From positions 1,278,501 through 1,342,500 of the forward strand of contig JACVTC010000030.1 in assembly GCA_016946835.1 (NCBI GenBank): DNA of 64,000 nucleotides. Direction: 5' to 3'. The first letter of the stretch is position 1, and each line of letters starts with the position of its first letter. The notes under the pieces were generated by a model. The model was given only the letters and a program-made list of their open reading frames with translations, had not been told where the DNA came from and did not search any database. Source of the stretch: Neocallimastix lanati (nom. inval.). Its lineage: Eukaryota > Neocallimastigomycota > Neocallimastigomycetes > Neocallimastigales > Neocallimastigaceae. Of this stretch, positions 37,150 through 50,992 are shown piece by piece. A program made the position numbers and the translations under genes.

Positions 37150-37445
37150 ATGGAAAAAAAAATATTTCACCAAGGTTCTCGCTGTTATGGAACATCTCTT
37201 GACAACACAAGTTTATTTTTATTTGTGGATCTACTGATCATATTGTCAACAGAAATCAGAAAGGCAATGTTAAGAATGTCCTACAAAATTTATTGTCTTC
37301 AAAAGAGAAAAAAAATATTTAACAGTATAAACAAATTAAACATTATAAATCTGCATGTGATTCTAATGAATTTGCTTAAAAAATGTTGACTCGTATAATA
37401 GACTATGTAAATCAAATCATATAAAATATAATGAATTTAGGAAAA
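37150..37445 (+). pseudogene. Coding-like remnant, family not recognised
   Basis: Balanced base composition and two overlapping readings. One frame from 37150 reads EKKIFHQGSRCYGTSLDN... and the other reads KFIFICGSTDHIVNRNQKG.. then, past stops, QYKQIKHYKSACDSNEF and KMLTRIIDYVNQI. The second looks more protein-like but has stops at about 37319 and 37378, suggesting a decayed gene or retroelement part. I cannot assign a family. Confidence 0.35.
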
Positions 37446-37540
37446 AAGAATATAAAATAAAATAGTATGTTCGTTAGTTCTTAAGAAATTTTGAAACCTC
37501 CATGCTTTTATACTATCATTTTTTAATAATAGTAATCCTA

Positions 37541-38820
37541 CCTTTTTATCTTTCAAGCCAAGTGTTACCTAAAATGAATTACTATACCTACTTAGGTTGT
37601 ACCGCTTTCAAATAATTTAGAATTGAAACCGATCATACAGAGAATGAATCATAATAAAGTTTAGAAAAGCACTTTATTCCATTAAAGGATTTCTTAAGAA
37701 TCCTTATATTCCTATTCCTCATAAACGAATGTAATTTTTCTGTTACAGTAATTGGGCAAGTTTCATATTACCCGTCTCTACTTGGATTAAACATAGAAAG
37801 AACAAGAAGTACACTGTCACTAGTTAATTCAGGATTATATTGGATTGATGGATTTTCTAAATGGGAATAGCGTTACCACCCTTTTATTGTGTTTCTAAAG
37901 AACTTAACATTCCTCCTCTTTCGGCGAAATATATGCGATTGCTCAGTAGAGGTGTTTCAAAAAAAAAAAAAACAAGAAAAACTCGAAATGTTACTATCTT
38001 TACTTTACTTAGAGATATATCACGCATGGGATAAAGAAAGTAAAAAAAAATTTTTTTTTTTTTGCAGAAAAATTAGGTAAATTTCCATTTAAAAAATTCA
38101 ATTTTTAACTTTTACTGGAATAAAAATATGATAGAAAAATCAATCAAGGCTTAAGGCTTATAAGAAAAATAAATAAATTTTGGAAACCTAGAGACTACCT
38201 AAAGTTCAACTTCAAGTATCCTGAATTTAGCGTTGACTTCTGATGGAGGTACTTCGTGCCAGATGTGGATATAAATTCGAAATTCGATGTTCGTGTTACC
38301 AGAGCCAGCAAAAAATGATTGAAGACGACTTGTCCAGAAACGATGTCCTTGTTGTTATAGAAAAAAAAAAAAAAAAAAAAAATAGTAATCCTCGATTGAA
38401 ATATTGATTTTCTAAATGCTATCTTTTCCCGTGAATTTCGAAATGAAATATTTTTAAGGATATTGAAAAACTTTATTAAAAAAAAAAATTGTTTGTAATA
38501 ATCAACAAATATTGTTAATATCAAATAGTAATGTAAACACTGTCATCACATTATATGAATAATGTAGAATCCAGTACAGATTCTGATAGTAGTAACAAAG
38601 CTTATAATATTAATAATACTAACCATATTAATAATATTATTAATAATACTAATAATATTAATAATATTATTAATAATAGTAGTATTAGTGATAGAGAAAA
38701 TAAAAATATTAATATTAGTGATAGTGAAAATAATAGTATCGTTACTGATAACGTAGTGAATAGTTCAATTGGTGAAAATCGTATTAATATTTGTAATTTT
38801 TTTTTTTTTTTTTTTTAATA
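37541..38820 (+). mobile_element. LINE copy E, degenerate (same family as copy B)
   Basis: Collinear with copy B from NYYTYLG (about 37575) through KRMxFSVTVIGQVSYY and the Cys cluster (RCPCCYRK, about 38340) to CAAATAGTAATGTAAACACTG (38524). Unlike B it retains a segment between (LLGLNIERTRSTLSLVNSGLYW, about 37780-37850, and KELNIPPLSAKY, about 37900) and a downstream Asn/Ser/Ile linker (38555-38800, NNTNNINNIINNSS). That linker corresponds to the AGTAAT linker of the A/C family. Multiple frameshifts. The end is unclear, in the T run near 38800. Confidence 0.82.
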
Positions 38821-38855
38821 AATATCATCAAATAAAGATTTTTCTTGGCCTAAAA

Positions 38856-38890
<35 letters not shown>

Positions 38891-39033
38891 AAGATTGCTA
38901 TATGATAATAATAGTAGGATAATTATTATATATAAATTAGTTAATAAAATTTTTAATTGCCTTAATATATAAAGACAATTAAAAATTTTATTAGCTAATT
39001 TAGGATATAAAGGGTATTTTTAGATTTATTAAC

Positions 39034-39079
<46 letters not shown>

Positions 39080-39899
39080 GAACAGTTATTTAATTATTTG
39101 ATAAATAATAATAATACTCATTATCTTTATTAAATATGTATTAATTTATTTTTTATTCATTTATTTATTTAGATAATGTTATAATATAGTTATTTTATTA
39201 GAATCAACATCATTATCATTATTATTATTACTATCAGTATTATTATTATTTTTATTAACTTTATAAATTTGTTAATTTTATTTACGCTTTTTTTTTCCTT
39301 ATTTATATTTACCGACAATAAAATACTACTAAATAGTTAATCCATTATTAGAAGGAATACACAACTTTTTTTTTAATTCAATCCATTATTAGAAGGAATA
39401 CACAACTTTTTTTTTTTAATTCAATTTAATTAAATAGAATGAATAGTTTTAATTTTAAAATAACACTACATCATATATATTTATATTTTTTTATTATATC
39501 TTTTTTTACATAAAGTTTTATTTTTTTATTATATCTTTTTTTACAAAAAGTTTTATTTTTTTATTATATCTTTTTTTTACATAAAGTTTATTATTTATTT
39601 TTTTAAAACTTTTTTTTTTTTTTTTTTCAAAAAAAAAAAAAATTTAATAAATATTATATGATGTGAAGATCGATTATATAAATTTCAAATTATTATACAT
39701 TGTAAATATACATATTGTTTTATATTATTTTAATTAATTTTTTACTTTTTTTTTTTTTTTTTTTTTTTCTACATTATTTTATATGTATTTTATTTTTATT
39801 TTTATTTATTATTATTATTTATATCTATATTAATTTCATTTTATTTGTATTTTATTTTTATTTTTATTTATTATTATTATTATTATATCTATATTAATT
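38821..39899. other. Noncoding spacer with small direct repeats
   Basis: AAT tract at 38856-38888, a T run at 39041-39076, a 40-bp direct repeat AATCCATTATTAGAAGGAAT (39339 and 39379), and three copies of AAAGTTTTATTTTTTTATTA (about 39509-39590). No gene seen. Confidence 0.75.
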
Positions 39900-41053
39900 T
39901 TATAAGTTAATTAAACTCATGTAAAGATCTTCTTGTTCTTGATTGCCAGCTCTAACACCTCTAGTAAGAGTTGTGTGTTCATAACCTTCCTTATAAACAT
40001 ATTCAATAACAACATCTGGATAAACACGCTTCATTTGACTCATTAAGTTTTTAGCAGATGATTCATGAACTTGATTATCTAAAGAGGTGTAGAAGAATAC
40101 AAATTTCTTAGCACCAAGTGATTTAAGTGATCTACTTGGAATTGGCTTTAAAATATCAGTTGGAGATACATTTCTGGACTTGAATACTAATTTTGCAAGT
40201 TTTTCAATAATACCATTATTAATATTGCCTCCAAAGAATTTCTTAAGAACAGAATAATCATCAAAATCATATGGACCACTTAATAAAACAACTTTTTCGA
40301 ACTCTGGGAATGGTTCTAAAACTTGATTTTTGTTTGTGTATTGGAATAAAGATTTTAAGAGAGTTAAGGCAGTTAAATGAGAACCAGCAGAGTAGGCAGA
40401 AAGACTAATTCTTTTTGGATCTCCACCATATCTTTTAATATTTTTGAAAGTCCATTGAATAGCTTTGTATATATCATCAACCATATCTTCAAATCCTCCA
40501 TATGGGAAGAGAACATAGTTTGGAAGGACAGCAACATAACCATTGGTTTCTAAAAGTTGTCCAAATTTAGTAAACTTAACTTTATCACCGGAATGCCAGG
40601 CACCTCCATATAAAAAGACATATACTGGCTTTAAATTTGATGTGTCATCCTTATCATAGTATACATCAAGAGCTCTTTGACCATTAAATTTGATATCACG
40701 CCTTTTTTATTATTTATTTTATTATTATTATTATATTTTAATAATGAGTTATTAATAAAGTAAAATATATATATATATATATATAAAAATTAATATTTAA
40801 TAAAGTTTATACATATATATTTTTTTAATTTCTTATTATCTTTTCAAAATTTTCAATGTTAATATTAATAATACAATACTTACTTAACATTTTCAAAAGA
40901 TAAATAATTTTCCTTATCTCTTTTATCATCCATTAATTCTTGTTGGCGATTTGAAGAAGAAGAAGAAGAGGAAGATAAAAGGAGGGATGCTTTACATAAA
41001 AGTAAAACATTTAAAACTAATAAAATTTCAGTGAATAAATTTAAAAATTTCAT
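39900..41053 (-). CDS. Secreted alpha/beta-hydrolase (esterase/lipase, carboxylesterase-like)
   Basis: Two exons, 41053-40884 and 40701-39900, join in phase across a 182-bp GTAAGT..AAG intron to give 323 residues. Residues 1-22 are a signal peptide or membrane anchor (MKFLNLFTEILLVLNVLLLC), followed by a Ser-rich stretch. The hydrolase core has the oxyanion segment YGGAW at 88-92 (HGGGW in most relatives), the nucleophile elbow AYSAG with Ser161 (first Gly replaced by Ala), Asp265 in SLDNQV and His299 in GYEHTTL. The fold and order match the BD-FAE / isoprenylcysteine methylesterase-like group. In gut fungi such esterases may act on plant cell-wall acetyl groups, but no dockerin or CBM is present, so a membrane or secretory role is equally possible. 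The substrate cannot be read from sequence. Confidence 0.82.
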
Positions 41054-42149
41054 TTTCTTTTAAACAATTGATGTATACTTTTTATTTATTTAATAAAATA
41101 AATAATAATAAATCTCAATATAATACAATAGTTTTTTTATTATTACTAATTATTTATTAAAATAATGAAATGTTTTTGGGAAAAAAAAGTGATTTTTATA
41201 TTCGATTTTTTTTTTCTCTTTTCTTTTATTCAAATTTAATTTACATTTAATACTTCATATATATATATATTTTTTTTAAACAATATAAATATATTAAAAA
41301 CAGTTAATAAAATGAAAATGAAATCTTTTTAATATAATAGATATTAATTATATATTATTTAATATTAAAATTTTTATGGTATTAAAAAAATAAAAAATTA
41401 AAACTTTATTTAATAATTACTACTAAATAGAAGAATATATAATAAATTAATGTCAATAAAAATAATAATATATCTAATTATAATAATGTTTCAATAACAA
41501 TAGAAATTATATTAATTACATGTGCTTTTTTTTTATTTTTTAATTTTTTTTATTTTATTTTATTTTTTTTTATTAAATATTAATATATTAAAAAATAATG
41601 ATAATTATAACATTTATTTTTTTTGATACAAACTTCTTCTATCTTCTATCTATAAAAAGAAAATATCCATTATTTAATAAAAAAGTAAAACTTCTATTAT
41701 ATTAATAATACTCTTATTTTTATTATCAGAATATACAGTATAACTTTTTACTATTTAACGATTACATTTTATTATATAACAATTACATATTATTATTACT
41801 ATATTTTTAGTTTTAATAGAAATTTTAGTTTAACTTGAATATTATTTATATTTTTTAATCTTAATAAAGATAATATTTATTATTTTTTTTTTTTTATTAT
41901 TTTATATTGAAACAATTTTAATTTTCTATTTATTAATTTTTTGTATGAATTTATTATTACAGATATTAACTAATAATTAAATAATTACTTTTTTTTTAAC
42001 AATAATTTAAAGATAAATATCCTTGTTTATTTAATTTCATTTAATTTATTTATTTATATTTTATTTTATTTTATTTTATTTTTTTTTTTTTTTTGGTTTG
42101 TTATTTTATAACAGTTTAAAAAATAATAAAAAACAAATATCCATATATA

Positions 42150-42240
42150 TTAAATTTAAAAATAGAAGTTATTAAGTCTATAATATTATTAATAAAACCA
42201 TTTAATTAAAGATTTAATAACTTCTAATTTAAAAATTAAT
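42150..42240. repeat. Inverted repeat with 13-bp perfect core arms
   Basis: TAGAAGTTATTAA (42163-42175) and TTAATAACTTCTA (42214-42226) are perfect complements. Weaker pairing extends both arms outward. The loop is about 38 bp. No gene is adjacent. Confidence 0.7.
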
Positions 42241-43117
42241 ATAATCATATTTTTTTTGGTTTAGTAAATAATAAAATAATAATATAGCTCCACAATAGAA
42301 ATGTGATAATTATATGTCGATCAAAAATTCCAAAAAATACTTATTAAATGTTATGTTATTGTAAAGAAAATAACTACTTATTATATGTTATGTTATTATA
42401 ATGAAAATGTAACTAATATTAAAAAGCAATAATTATTGATATTCATTATTATTTATGCTTATTATTACAATAAAATTTAGTTTTTTTTACTATATATATA
42501 TTGTATTACTAGTTTTATTTGTTTTTTTATTAATATATACATAATTTTATAAATATTAATATATTTTTTCAAATAAAAAAAAAAAAAAAAAAAAAAAGAA
42601 ATTTTCTGTGTAACAATTCAAATATATTTTATTATTTTTTATTTTTATATGTAATTTTTTTTTAAAATTTTATAAATTTTTTTATATTTTATTATATATA
42701 TACAAAGGTTTTTGATCTGTATAATTATCTATTATTATTATTATTATTTTTTTAATATTTATTATTTTTAGTTTTAATATTAAATTAATAAATTGAAAAA
42801 TAACTATTTTTAGAAATATAACAGTACTATATTAACTCTTTATTCAAAAAAAAAAAAAAAAAAAGCCGTAATTATATATATTATAAATTTAGTTATAAAT
42901 TAAATTATGAAAATCATTAATTAAAAATCAATAATTTTAAAACAATTTTTTTTTTTTTTTTGAAAATTAAAAGAGACCTTTTTATTAAAATTTCTATTAA
43001 AATTTTTATATTATAAAAAAAAAAATGTACAGATATTGTAAAGGTCATCAATATATTTTTTTTATATAATAAAATATTTATTATATTTATTATTATTTTT
43101 TTTTCTTAATTTTTTAT

Positions 43118-43225
43118 CTTCTCTCTTTGGGTTAATGCATATTTTGACTCCCAAATGGGCAGGTAAGCAGAGTTAAGTAAGTTGTCAATAATGATGGCAA
43201 AGTGGCGAAGTTACATAAATAAGCA
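43118..43225. other. GC-richer patch of unknown origin
   Basis: TCTCTCTTTGGGTTAATGCA..CTCCCAAATGGGCAGGTAAG..GGCAAAGTGGCGAAG stands out from surrounding AT DNA. Minus-strand frames contain phrases such as LPIWESKYALT or TCPFGSQNMH, but stops interrupt both strands. It may be a relic of a dispersed repeat or gene. Confidence 0.45.
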
Positions 43226-43403
43226 CAAAAGATTTTTATTATTAAAACACATGAATTGGTTAATAAGTTTTTTATTATGAATTATTCTTTAATCAATATA
43301 TATATATAACATTTTTATATTTCATTTTTTATTTGTATTATATTAAATATTATTAAATTAATATGTATTTTTAATTTACTATATTTAAATTAATATAAAA
43401 AAA

Positions 43404-43803
43404 TAGTTTAGAAATTATTAGTTAAAAAATAATTTAATTATATTAAATTTAAAATATTTGAAATAATAAAGATATATTATTAAATTAATAAATAATAATA
43501 ATAATTATAATAATAATAATAATAATAAATAATAATAATAATAATAATAATAATAATTATAATAATAATAATAAAAAAAATGGTTAATTTATATAATTAA
43601 TCAATGAATCAAGAATATTTAATGATTGTAATTAAAAATTGAGATTTCTTTTATTTAATCCACATTAAAAAATAGTTTAGAAATTATTAGTTTAAAAATA
43701 ATTTAATTATATTAAATTTAAATTATTTGAAATAATAAAGATATATTATTAAATTAATTAATAATAATAATAATTATAATAATAATAATAATAAATAATA
43801 ATA

Positions 43804-43868
<65 letters not shown>

Positions 43869-43955
43869 TGGTTAATTTATATAATTAATCAATGAATCAA
43901 GAATATTTAATGATTGTAATTAAAAATTGAGATTTCTTTTATTTTAATCCACATT
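43404..43955. repeat. Tandem duplication, offset 269 bp
   Basis: TAGTTTAGAAATTATTAG starts at 43404 and 43673. Each copy contains an AATTAT/AAT microsatellite, then GGTTAATTTATATAATTAAT, GAATCAAGAATATTTAATGA and ATTGAGATTTCTTTTATTT, ending CCACATT (43666 and 43955). Copies differ mainly in microsatellite length, so the duplication is young. Confidence 0.9.
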
Positions 43956-44287
43956 ATAAACTTTTTTTTATATATATTTTTTCTTTTTTGCCATTATATC
44001 AAATTATTCGTTTTAATATCATATTGGATTTATATTTATTTTATTTAATATTAGATGATAATATTATATATAATAAAAATAAAATTTATTCGTATAATAT
44101 TAGGAATTAATTAATTATATTTTTTAAAAAATATTTTTAAAAATAGTAATTCATTTAGTATTAATTTATTAATTTATTTTACTTTATTTTATTTTTTTAT
44201 TTTTAAATCTTCTCCATTATTAAATTCTGTATAAGATTATGAAAAATTTTTTTAAAAAAAAATCAGAAATAGGCATATGAAAAATAT

Positions 44288-44321
<34 letters not shown>

Positions 44322-47147
44322 ATAGACTCATGAAAAATAATATTTAAAAAAAAAAATTGAAAACAAATTAAAAAGAAAGATAGTAATTAATCCATTAAAT
44401 TTATTTAAAAATAATATTATATTATTACCTATACTTGTTTTAATCAATCATTTTTAGTTTAAAATATTAAATATTATTAATAAATTGTTGTTAAGATTTT
44501 AAATATTATTTGAAATAAAATTTTATTAATAATTATTATTTCTATTACATCGTGAATTCCTAAAAAAAAAATGTAATAATTATTTTTATTAAAACATGAA
44601 TTCCCCCCCAAAAATATATATATATATATATATAAAGCAATAATTAATATTGCTATTTTTAATTTTTTTTATTGTTTTTAAAATAGATAAATATATATAT
44701 AGTATTAATAAACTCCTCACATAATTATTTATATATATATATAATTAAAAAAATATCATTATATATTATTTAATACTATTATTATAATTCTTCATTGCAA
44801 GTAATTATAGTTGTACACACCATTAATTATAGTATACATTTAATCCATAAATAATAGTTTAGTCTTATTACAAATATATAAGGTATTAATGAAAGAAAAT
44901 AAATATATAAATGTTAAGATTGGATGAAGATATCATTTATATGTATATATATATTTTATTATTATTATTATTTATTTTAAAGTTTTTGAGCATTGAATAA
45001 TAATTAATTTATATTATGTATAATAATAAATATTACGTATTATGTACATATAATATGTAATATTATATTATTCTATGTTATATAATTTTATAAATTATTA
45101 AATTTTTTGTTGAGCTATTGAATATTTATATTTACTATATATTTGAATAATTTTTTATTTATGAATATTAATGTAGATTAAAATTATAAATATTTATTTT
45201 ATATTTAAAAATATATTTTATGATAAACTTTTTTATTGCATTTATTAGTTATTTGTTTATTTTTCCTTAATATATTATTATTTATTTACTTATTATAATC
45301 AATTAGTTAATATATAAATTTTAGTTAAATAAAATTAAATAATAATTCATTTATGGGTTATTTTATTTTTTAATAATAATATTTTAATTTTTAAATTATT
45401 ATAAAATTTTAAATTTTAAAATAAATTAATTATTTAATTATTTATTATTATTTTTTAATATTTTTATTATTAAATTGTAATAAATTAATCATACTTTCTC
45501 GATTAGGTATATAATATTATTTTTTATTAAATAATAGAAAGTTATATAAAAAATTTCATTTATTTGTTGAAAAGATTCAACGAATAACAATAACTTTTAA
45601 ATCTTTTTTTTAGTCCATCATTATATGATTCATATCTAGTTTTTTTTTATTTCTAATTTCAAGCTATGTTTATTATGTGAATATTATTCAATTATAAGAA
45701 AATAATTAATTATTATGAAAATTATATTCCTATAATTGATATTCAAAAATATTTTTAATTAAAGGAATTGGATAATGTTTGCTTTTTAACTTATTTTATC
45801 TTTTTCTTTAAATTTTTTTAAATTTTTTTATTTCATTTTTTTTTAAAGTATTTTTATTTTTAAAACTAAAAAATATGTAAATTTAAGAGAATGCTCTAAT
45901 TTAATATATAATAATTATCATCATTAAAATAAAAAATGTAAAAATATATCATTTAGAAAAGCAAAAGTAATTTAATAAATAATATTATAGCTTTATAAAA
46001 ATAATATTCTTCGATAATTATTATTTTTTAAAATCATATAATTAAATTTAAAGTTTATATATATATATGTATTACATAAAAAAGGATAAAAAAGAGAATA
46101 AAAAAAATTTTTTTTTTTTTTTTGCTATACTTTTCGGAGATACCATATTATGGTAAATTGAATAATAAAAAGTGTAATTATAATATTTTATTTAATAATA
46201 TTTTATATACAAAATATATAATCTATTTGTAATATATTTATATAAGTTGTTTAATAAATATTTTTAATGAATTATTTTAAATATTTTAATTAATTTATTG
46301 TCAATATCATGTGAATTACTAATATTAATATTAACATAATTTAATGAGTATGATACATATAAATCATATTTAAATTAATAAATTTTTAAAATTTAATTAA
46401 ATTTTAAAATAAAAATAACAATAAATAATAAAATTTAAAATATTAACATTATTTAAAATTTAAGTGAAAATTAAAATAAAAAAAAAAAAAAAAGAATTAA
46501 AATAAATAATAAATAAATATATATTCACTTAATAGTATTATATATATTTATATATGAAAAGGTATTATTTATTTCTTTTTTTTTCCTTATAAGTTTTATT
46601 TGTTTTATTTTAAACATCTAATATACCTTTATATATACATTAAATAATAAGTGTATGTACATTTATATATATATACTTTTTAAATTTATATATTAATAAA
46701 TTATTAAAAAACAGTAAATTATATTTATAAAAGAATTTTATTCTTTATATTTATTTTTATTTTTATTTATTTTTTTTTTTTTTGATAAAAAAATTATAAT
46801 AGGACGGACTAAAGCTTTATTTATTTTAATTCATTATTATAAATCTTTCTTTATGTTATTTTAAAAAAATAATCAAAAAATAAAAAAAGGAAAAGAAGTA
46901 ATTAAATATAATAATAAAATTAAAATATTTAAATTTAAATAAAAAAAAATAATAAAAAAAAGTGTAATATATATATATATATATAAATAGAATTAAACAT
47001 CAACCTTTTCATATTATATATGTTTATTGATAAGTAAAAAATAACTATTTATTATAAGAATATAATAGTTATTATATAAATAAATAATAAAAAGTAAGAT
47101 AATACAATAAAAAAAAAAAAAAAGAATATATATATACATAAATAAAC

Positions 47148-48531
47148 ATGGAACAAATTTCAAATGAATTTGAGAAATTAGTGAAGAAACAAAAACTTAC
47201 TTGCGATCAAACGCAAATTAATATCGATAAGCTTATTAATCAAATAAATGATTCTATTCAAAAGATTGACAATGATAGTAGTCAATCTAGTACTGTATTA
47301 ACTCTTTTATCTAATAAACTTAAAACTTTAACTTCTCAAACAATTGATAATCATAAGGAACTTTACTCAAGCATTTCGAAATATTCAAAATCAATAGACA
47401 GAAAATTAAAAACAAATTTAGATACAATATGGAAACCAAATGTTCTTGCAGGAAAAGAGGAAATAATTAATTCAATATTAATGTCACATTTCATTCGTGA
47501 AGGTCAATTTGATTTAGCTGAAACTTTTAGTAAAGAAAGTGGTATCCCAATTTCAGATGAAAAGAAGAATCAATTTCAAGATTTATTTAATATTGTAGAG
47601 GGTATTAAGAGAAAAGATTTAGGTCCAGCATTAAAATGGGCATCAGAAAAAAGGGACATATTAAAGAAAAATAATTCTAATTTAGAATTCGAACTTCATA
47701 AACTACAATATATTCAATACTTGATTAATAATGATATCCCCTCAGCTATACAGTATGCTAAGAGTAATTTTGGTATTTTTGGAGAAACTAATTTTAAAGG
47801 TTTTTATTATTTTTATCTTACTTTTTTATTTTTAAATTTTATTTTATTTACTTTTATTTAGTATAAATAAATTTTATTTACTGTGATATTGATATTTAAT
47901 TAAAATTTTTGAATTATGATATAACTCATTTTATTATAATTATACATTTATAATGAATATAAATTTTTTTATATATAAATATTTAATATATGAAATTTTA
48001 AATATTAATATGATATAATATTTAGAAATCAAAAGATTGGCTTGCTCAATATTATATATTAAACATTTGGATAATTCACCATATTCAGATTTATTAGCAC
48101 CATCTTTATGGGATGATATTGAATCCCAATTTAAGAGAGATTTCTGTTCAATTTATGGTTTTTCTTCAGAGAGTCCATTATATACCGCTATAATGGTTGG
48201 TGCTTCTTCTATTCCACCATTAATTAAAATTGATACTATTTTAAAGGTTAAGAAAAATATCGATTGGTCTGCAAATTCAGAACTTCCAGTAGAAATACCA
48301 CTTTTAGATTCACAAAGATATCATACAGTATTTACTTGTCCCGTTAGTAAGGAACAAGTTGATTGTAATGGTAAAGATAATTATCCAACTATGTTATTAT
48401 GTGGTCATATTATTAGTAAAGAAAGTTTACTTGGATTATGTAAAGGAAATAATATTTACAAACATAAATTTAAGTGTCCATATTGTCCAACAGAAAGTAT
48501 TGAAGCTCAAGCAAAACGTGTATACTTTTAA
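47148..48531 (+). CDS. RMD5: RMD5/GID2-type E3 ubiquitin ligase subunit
   Basis: Two exons, 47148-47799 and 48026-48531, join in phase across a 226-bp intron to give 385 residues, the usual length for RMND5/GID2. The N-terminus (1-95) is helical. A LisH motif lies at about 103-135 (IINSILMSHFIREGQFDLAE), CTLH at about 141-200 (ALKWASEKRD..LEFELHKLQYIQYL), the conserved ENSPY-like DNSPYSDLL at about 233-241, and a C-terminal degenerate RING (RING-Gid) with Cys322, Cys343, His345, Cys368 and Cys371 (FTCPVSKEQ, LLCGHIIS, KCPYC), ending AKRVYF. In yeast the protein is a catalytic RING subunit of the GID/CTLH ligase, which degrades gluconeogenic enzymes. The start is the only Met near the transcript end, after an A-rich leader. 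Confidence 0.93.
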
Positions 48532-49064
48532 TTGATAATAATTATAAAAAAAAAAAAAAAATAGTCAAACAATGAATTTATATTATAATATTAATTATTA
48601 AATGATGTTAATAATCATAATAATATTCGTAATAATATAAAAATAATAACTATAATAATAATAATAATAATAATAATATTAATTAATAATTAATAAAACT
48701 AATCAGTATAATTAAAAAAAAAAAAAAAGAGAACTTTAAAAAAATAATAAAATAGCATTTATATTACGTTATCACTTCTTTATATTTAAAAAAGAAAAAT
48801 TATTTTTTTTGTTTGTTTTATTTTTTTGTTTTTTTTTTTGTAGTGAAATATGAAAATACCAAGCAAAATAAAACAAAACTAATCATGTTTTTTTTAATAA
48901 AAAGAAAAAGTTATAATAAACAAATGGAATAAATGTATGAATGAATAATAATAGTAATAATATTAATGATAATATATATATATAAGTATCAAAAATAATA
49001 ATTGAAAAATGTAAAATGTAAAATATAAAATAATAATATTTTCATATAAAAGAAATGAAACTAT

Positions 49065-49110
<46 letters not shown>

Positions 49111-50355
49111 TAAAATGAAAAATATAAAATATTAAATAAAAATTTGAATAATTATATATAATTAAATTAAATGGACACTTAATTAAAATCTTCTATACAT
49201 TATCCTAATTATATAATAATTATTTTTTTAAAAATTAATTTTCTTAAGTCAGCAAAGTTTGGAGATTTTCATTTTTAGAAGACGTATATACTATGTTATT
49301 TAATATTATTTTAATCTAACAATAAATTTAAACTCTATGAGACATTTATATAGATCAATAATTTTTTCTTATGACTCTAATGCAGTTTGGTTTGTTTTAT
49401 ACTGGTTTTGGATGGTCTTATGCTAAAAATTACACTCAAAAAGACATTGTTATTTGACATAAGTTTTGTTCGGTTTTTTCTATAAAACATCTTGTAGATG
49501 ATTTTTTTAAAATATTTTACAAAAAAAAAAAAAAAAAAAAAAATTCCCCCGCTTATTATAGAAACACTAATTAATACTACTATTTATTTAATTAAAAACT
49601 AGGATAGAACCTTTTCTTTTCTTTTTTCTTTCTTTTTTATTATTAAAATTTCAATGCATTTGTTATTTTACAATTAAAAATTATAGTTTAATAGTTTAAA
49701 TAGAAAAATTAATTTAAATTAAAAATTAAAATTTCTATAAATAATTCGATAAAAATTCACCAACAATATTAAAATTTCTAATCTGAAATAATAGTTTATT
49801 TTTTTTTTCATTAAAGTAGAATCAACATTTAGAAACTTTTCTTTATTAGTCTGTAGTATAACTAATTGTGAACAAATATTATATATTATAATGAAATCAA
49901 AAAAAGTTTTAATTTTTTTTTCTCATTTAATAAAAATTAAATTTTTATAATTTCTTTTTTATTTCTTCAAATTCGTTAAAAAAAAACATAAAACACTTTC
50001 ATATTAAAACTTTATTTTATTACTATTTTTTATTGTAAGGATTATTGTTAATATATAAAGACACTTTCATTAAAAATTATAATTATGTTATATTTTTAAT
50101 AAATAATACCACTTTTCATATTTTAAAATGTATATATATATATATAAATTTATATATATTTTTTTAATTTTAATAAATTAAAATTTTATTATTATAGTTA
50201 TTATTATTTATTCATTAATAGAATTTTACATTTAAATAATTTATTGTTATTTTTAATAAATAATATATCACTTATATTATTGATAATAAATAATTTTTAG
50301 TTGTGCATTAAATTAATGACTTTTCATAATGTATTAATTATTATTATTATTTTAA
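48532..50355. other. Noncoding spacer between RMD5 and ARL3
   Basis: AT-rich, with an A run of about 43 (49065-49107). The patch 49240-49500 is less AT-rich and has a short reading MTLMQFGLFYTGFGWSYAKN at about 49375-49434 that ends quickly. It may be a remnant, but I see no family signal. Confidence 0.6.
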
Positions 50356-50929
50356 TTATTTATTAGTAGCTTTTAATGCCCATTCCATTCCTTCATTAAT
50401 TCCATCACCATTAAGAGCTGAACAAGCTTGAATTTGCCATTGTCTGTCACGAATAGCATGTAAATTTAATCCAAAGGCAATCTTTTATTATTATTATTAT
50501 TGTTATTATTATTAGTAAAATATTAGATATTTGTGGTTAATATAATACAAAGTTTAATGTAACTATAGAAAAAATAAAATATTATTGATATTAACCTCTG
50601 ATGCAGGTAATGCATTTGGTAAATCTTGTTTATTAGCAAATATTAATACAGGAACACCAGCAAGTTTATTTTCTTCTAATAATGTATTAAATTCGATACC
50701 TCTATAATAATAATAAATTTTATTTTAATATTACAATGTCTTTAAATTTTTTTTTTTATTTTTATTTTTTTTTTTTTTTATATCATAACTATATTTACGT
50801 TTCTTCAATTCTTATTCTATCAGCACTATCAATGATATACACCTAATGATTTTTTAAAATTTATGAATATATCTTTAATATATTATTATAATTCTATATT
50901 TCTATATTAAAAAACTTTTTATTTTACTC

Positions 50930-50992
<63 letters not shown>

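Larger units (their letters stand above)
41054..47147. other. 6-kb gene-poor AT-rich region
   Basis: No gene supported on either strand. It contains homopolymers, an inverted repeat (42150-42240), a GC-richer patch (43118-43220), a tandem duplication (43404-43955) and many short hairpins. Sequence between 44000 and 47100 shows no balanced-codon frame of note. Confidence 0.65.

Noticed and set aside
47148-47861. 237-residue stand-alone protein
   Set aside because: The last 20 residues are intron translation; the frame joins exon 2 to give full-length RMD5.
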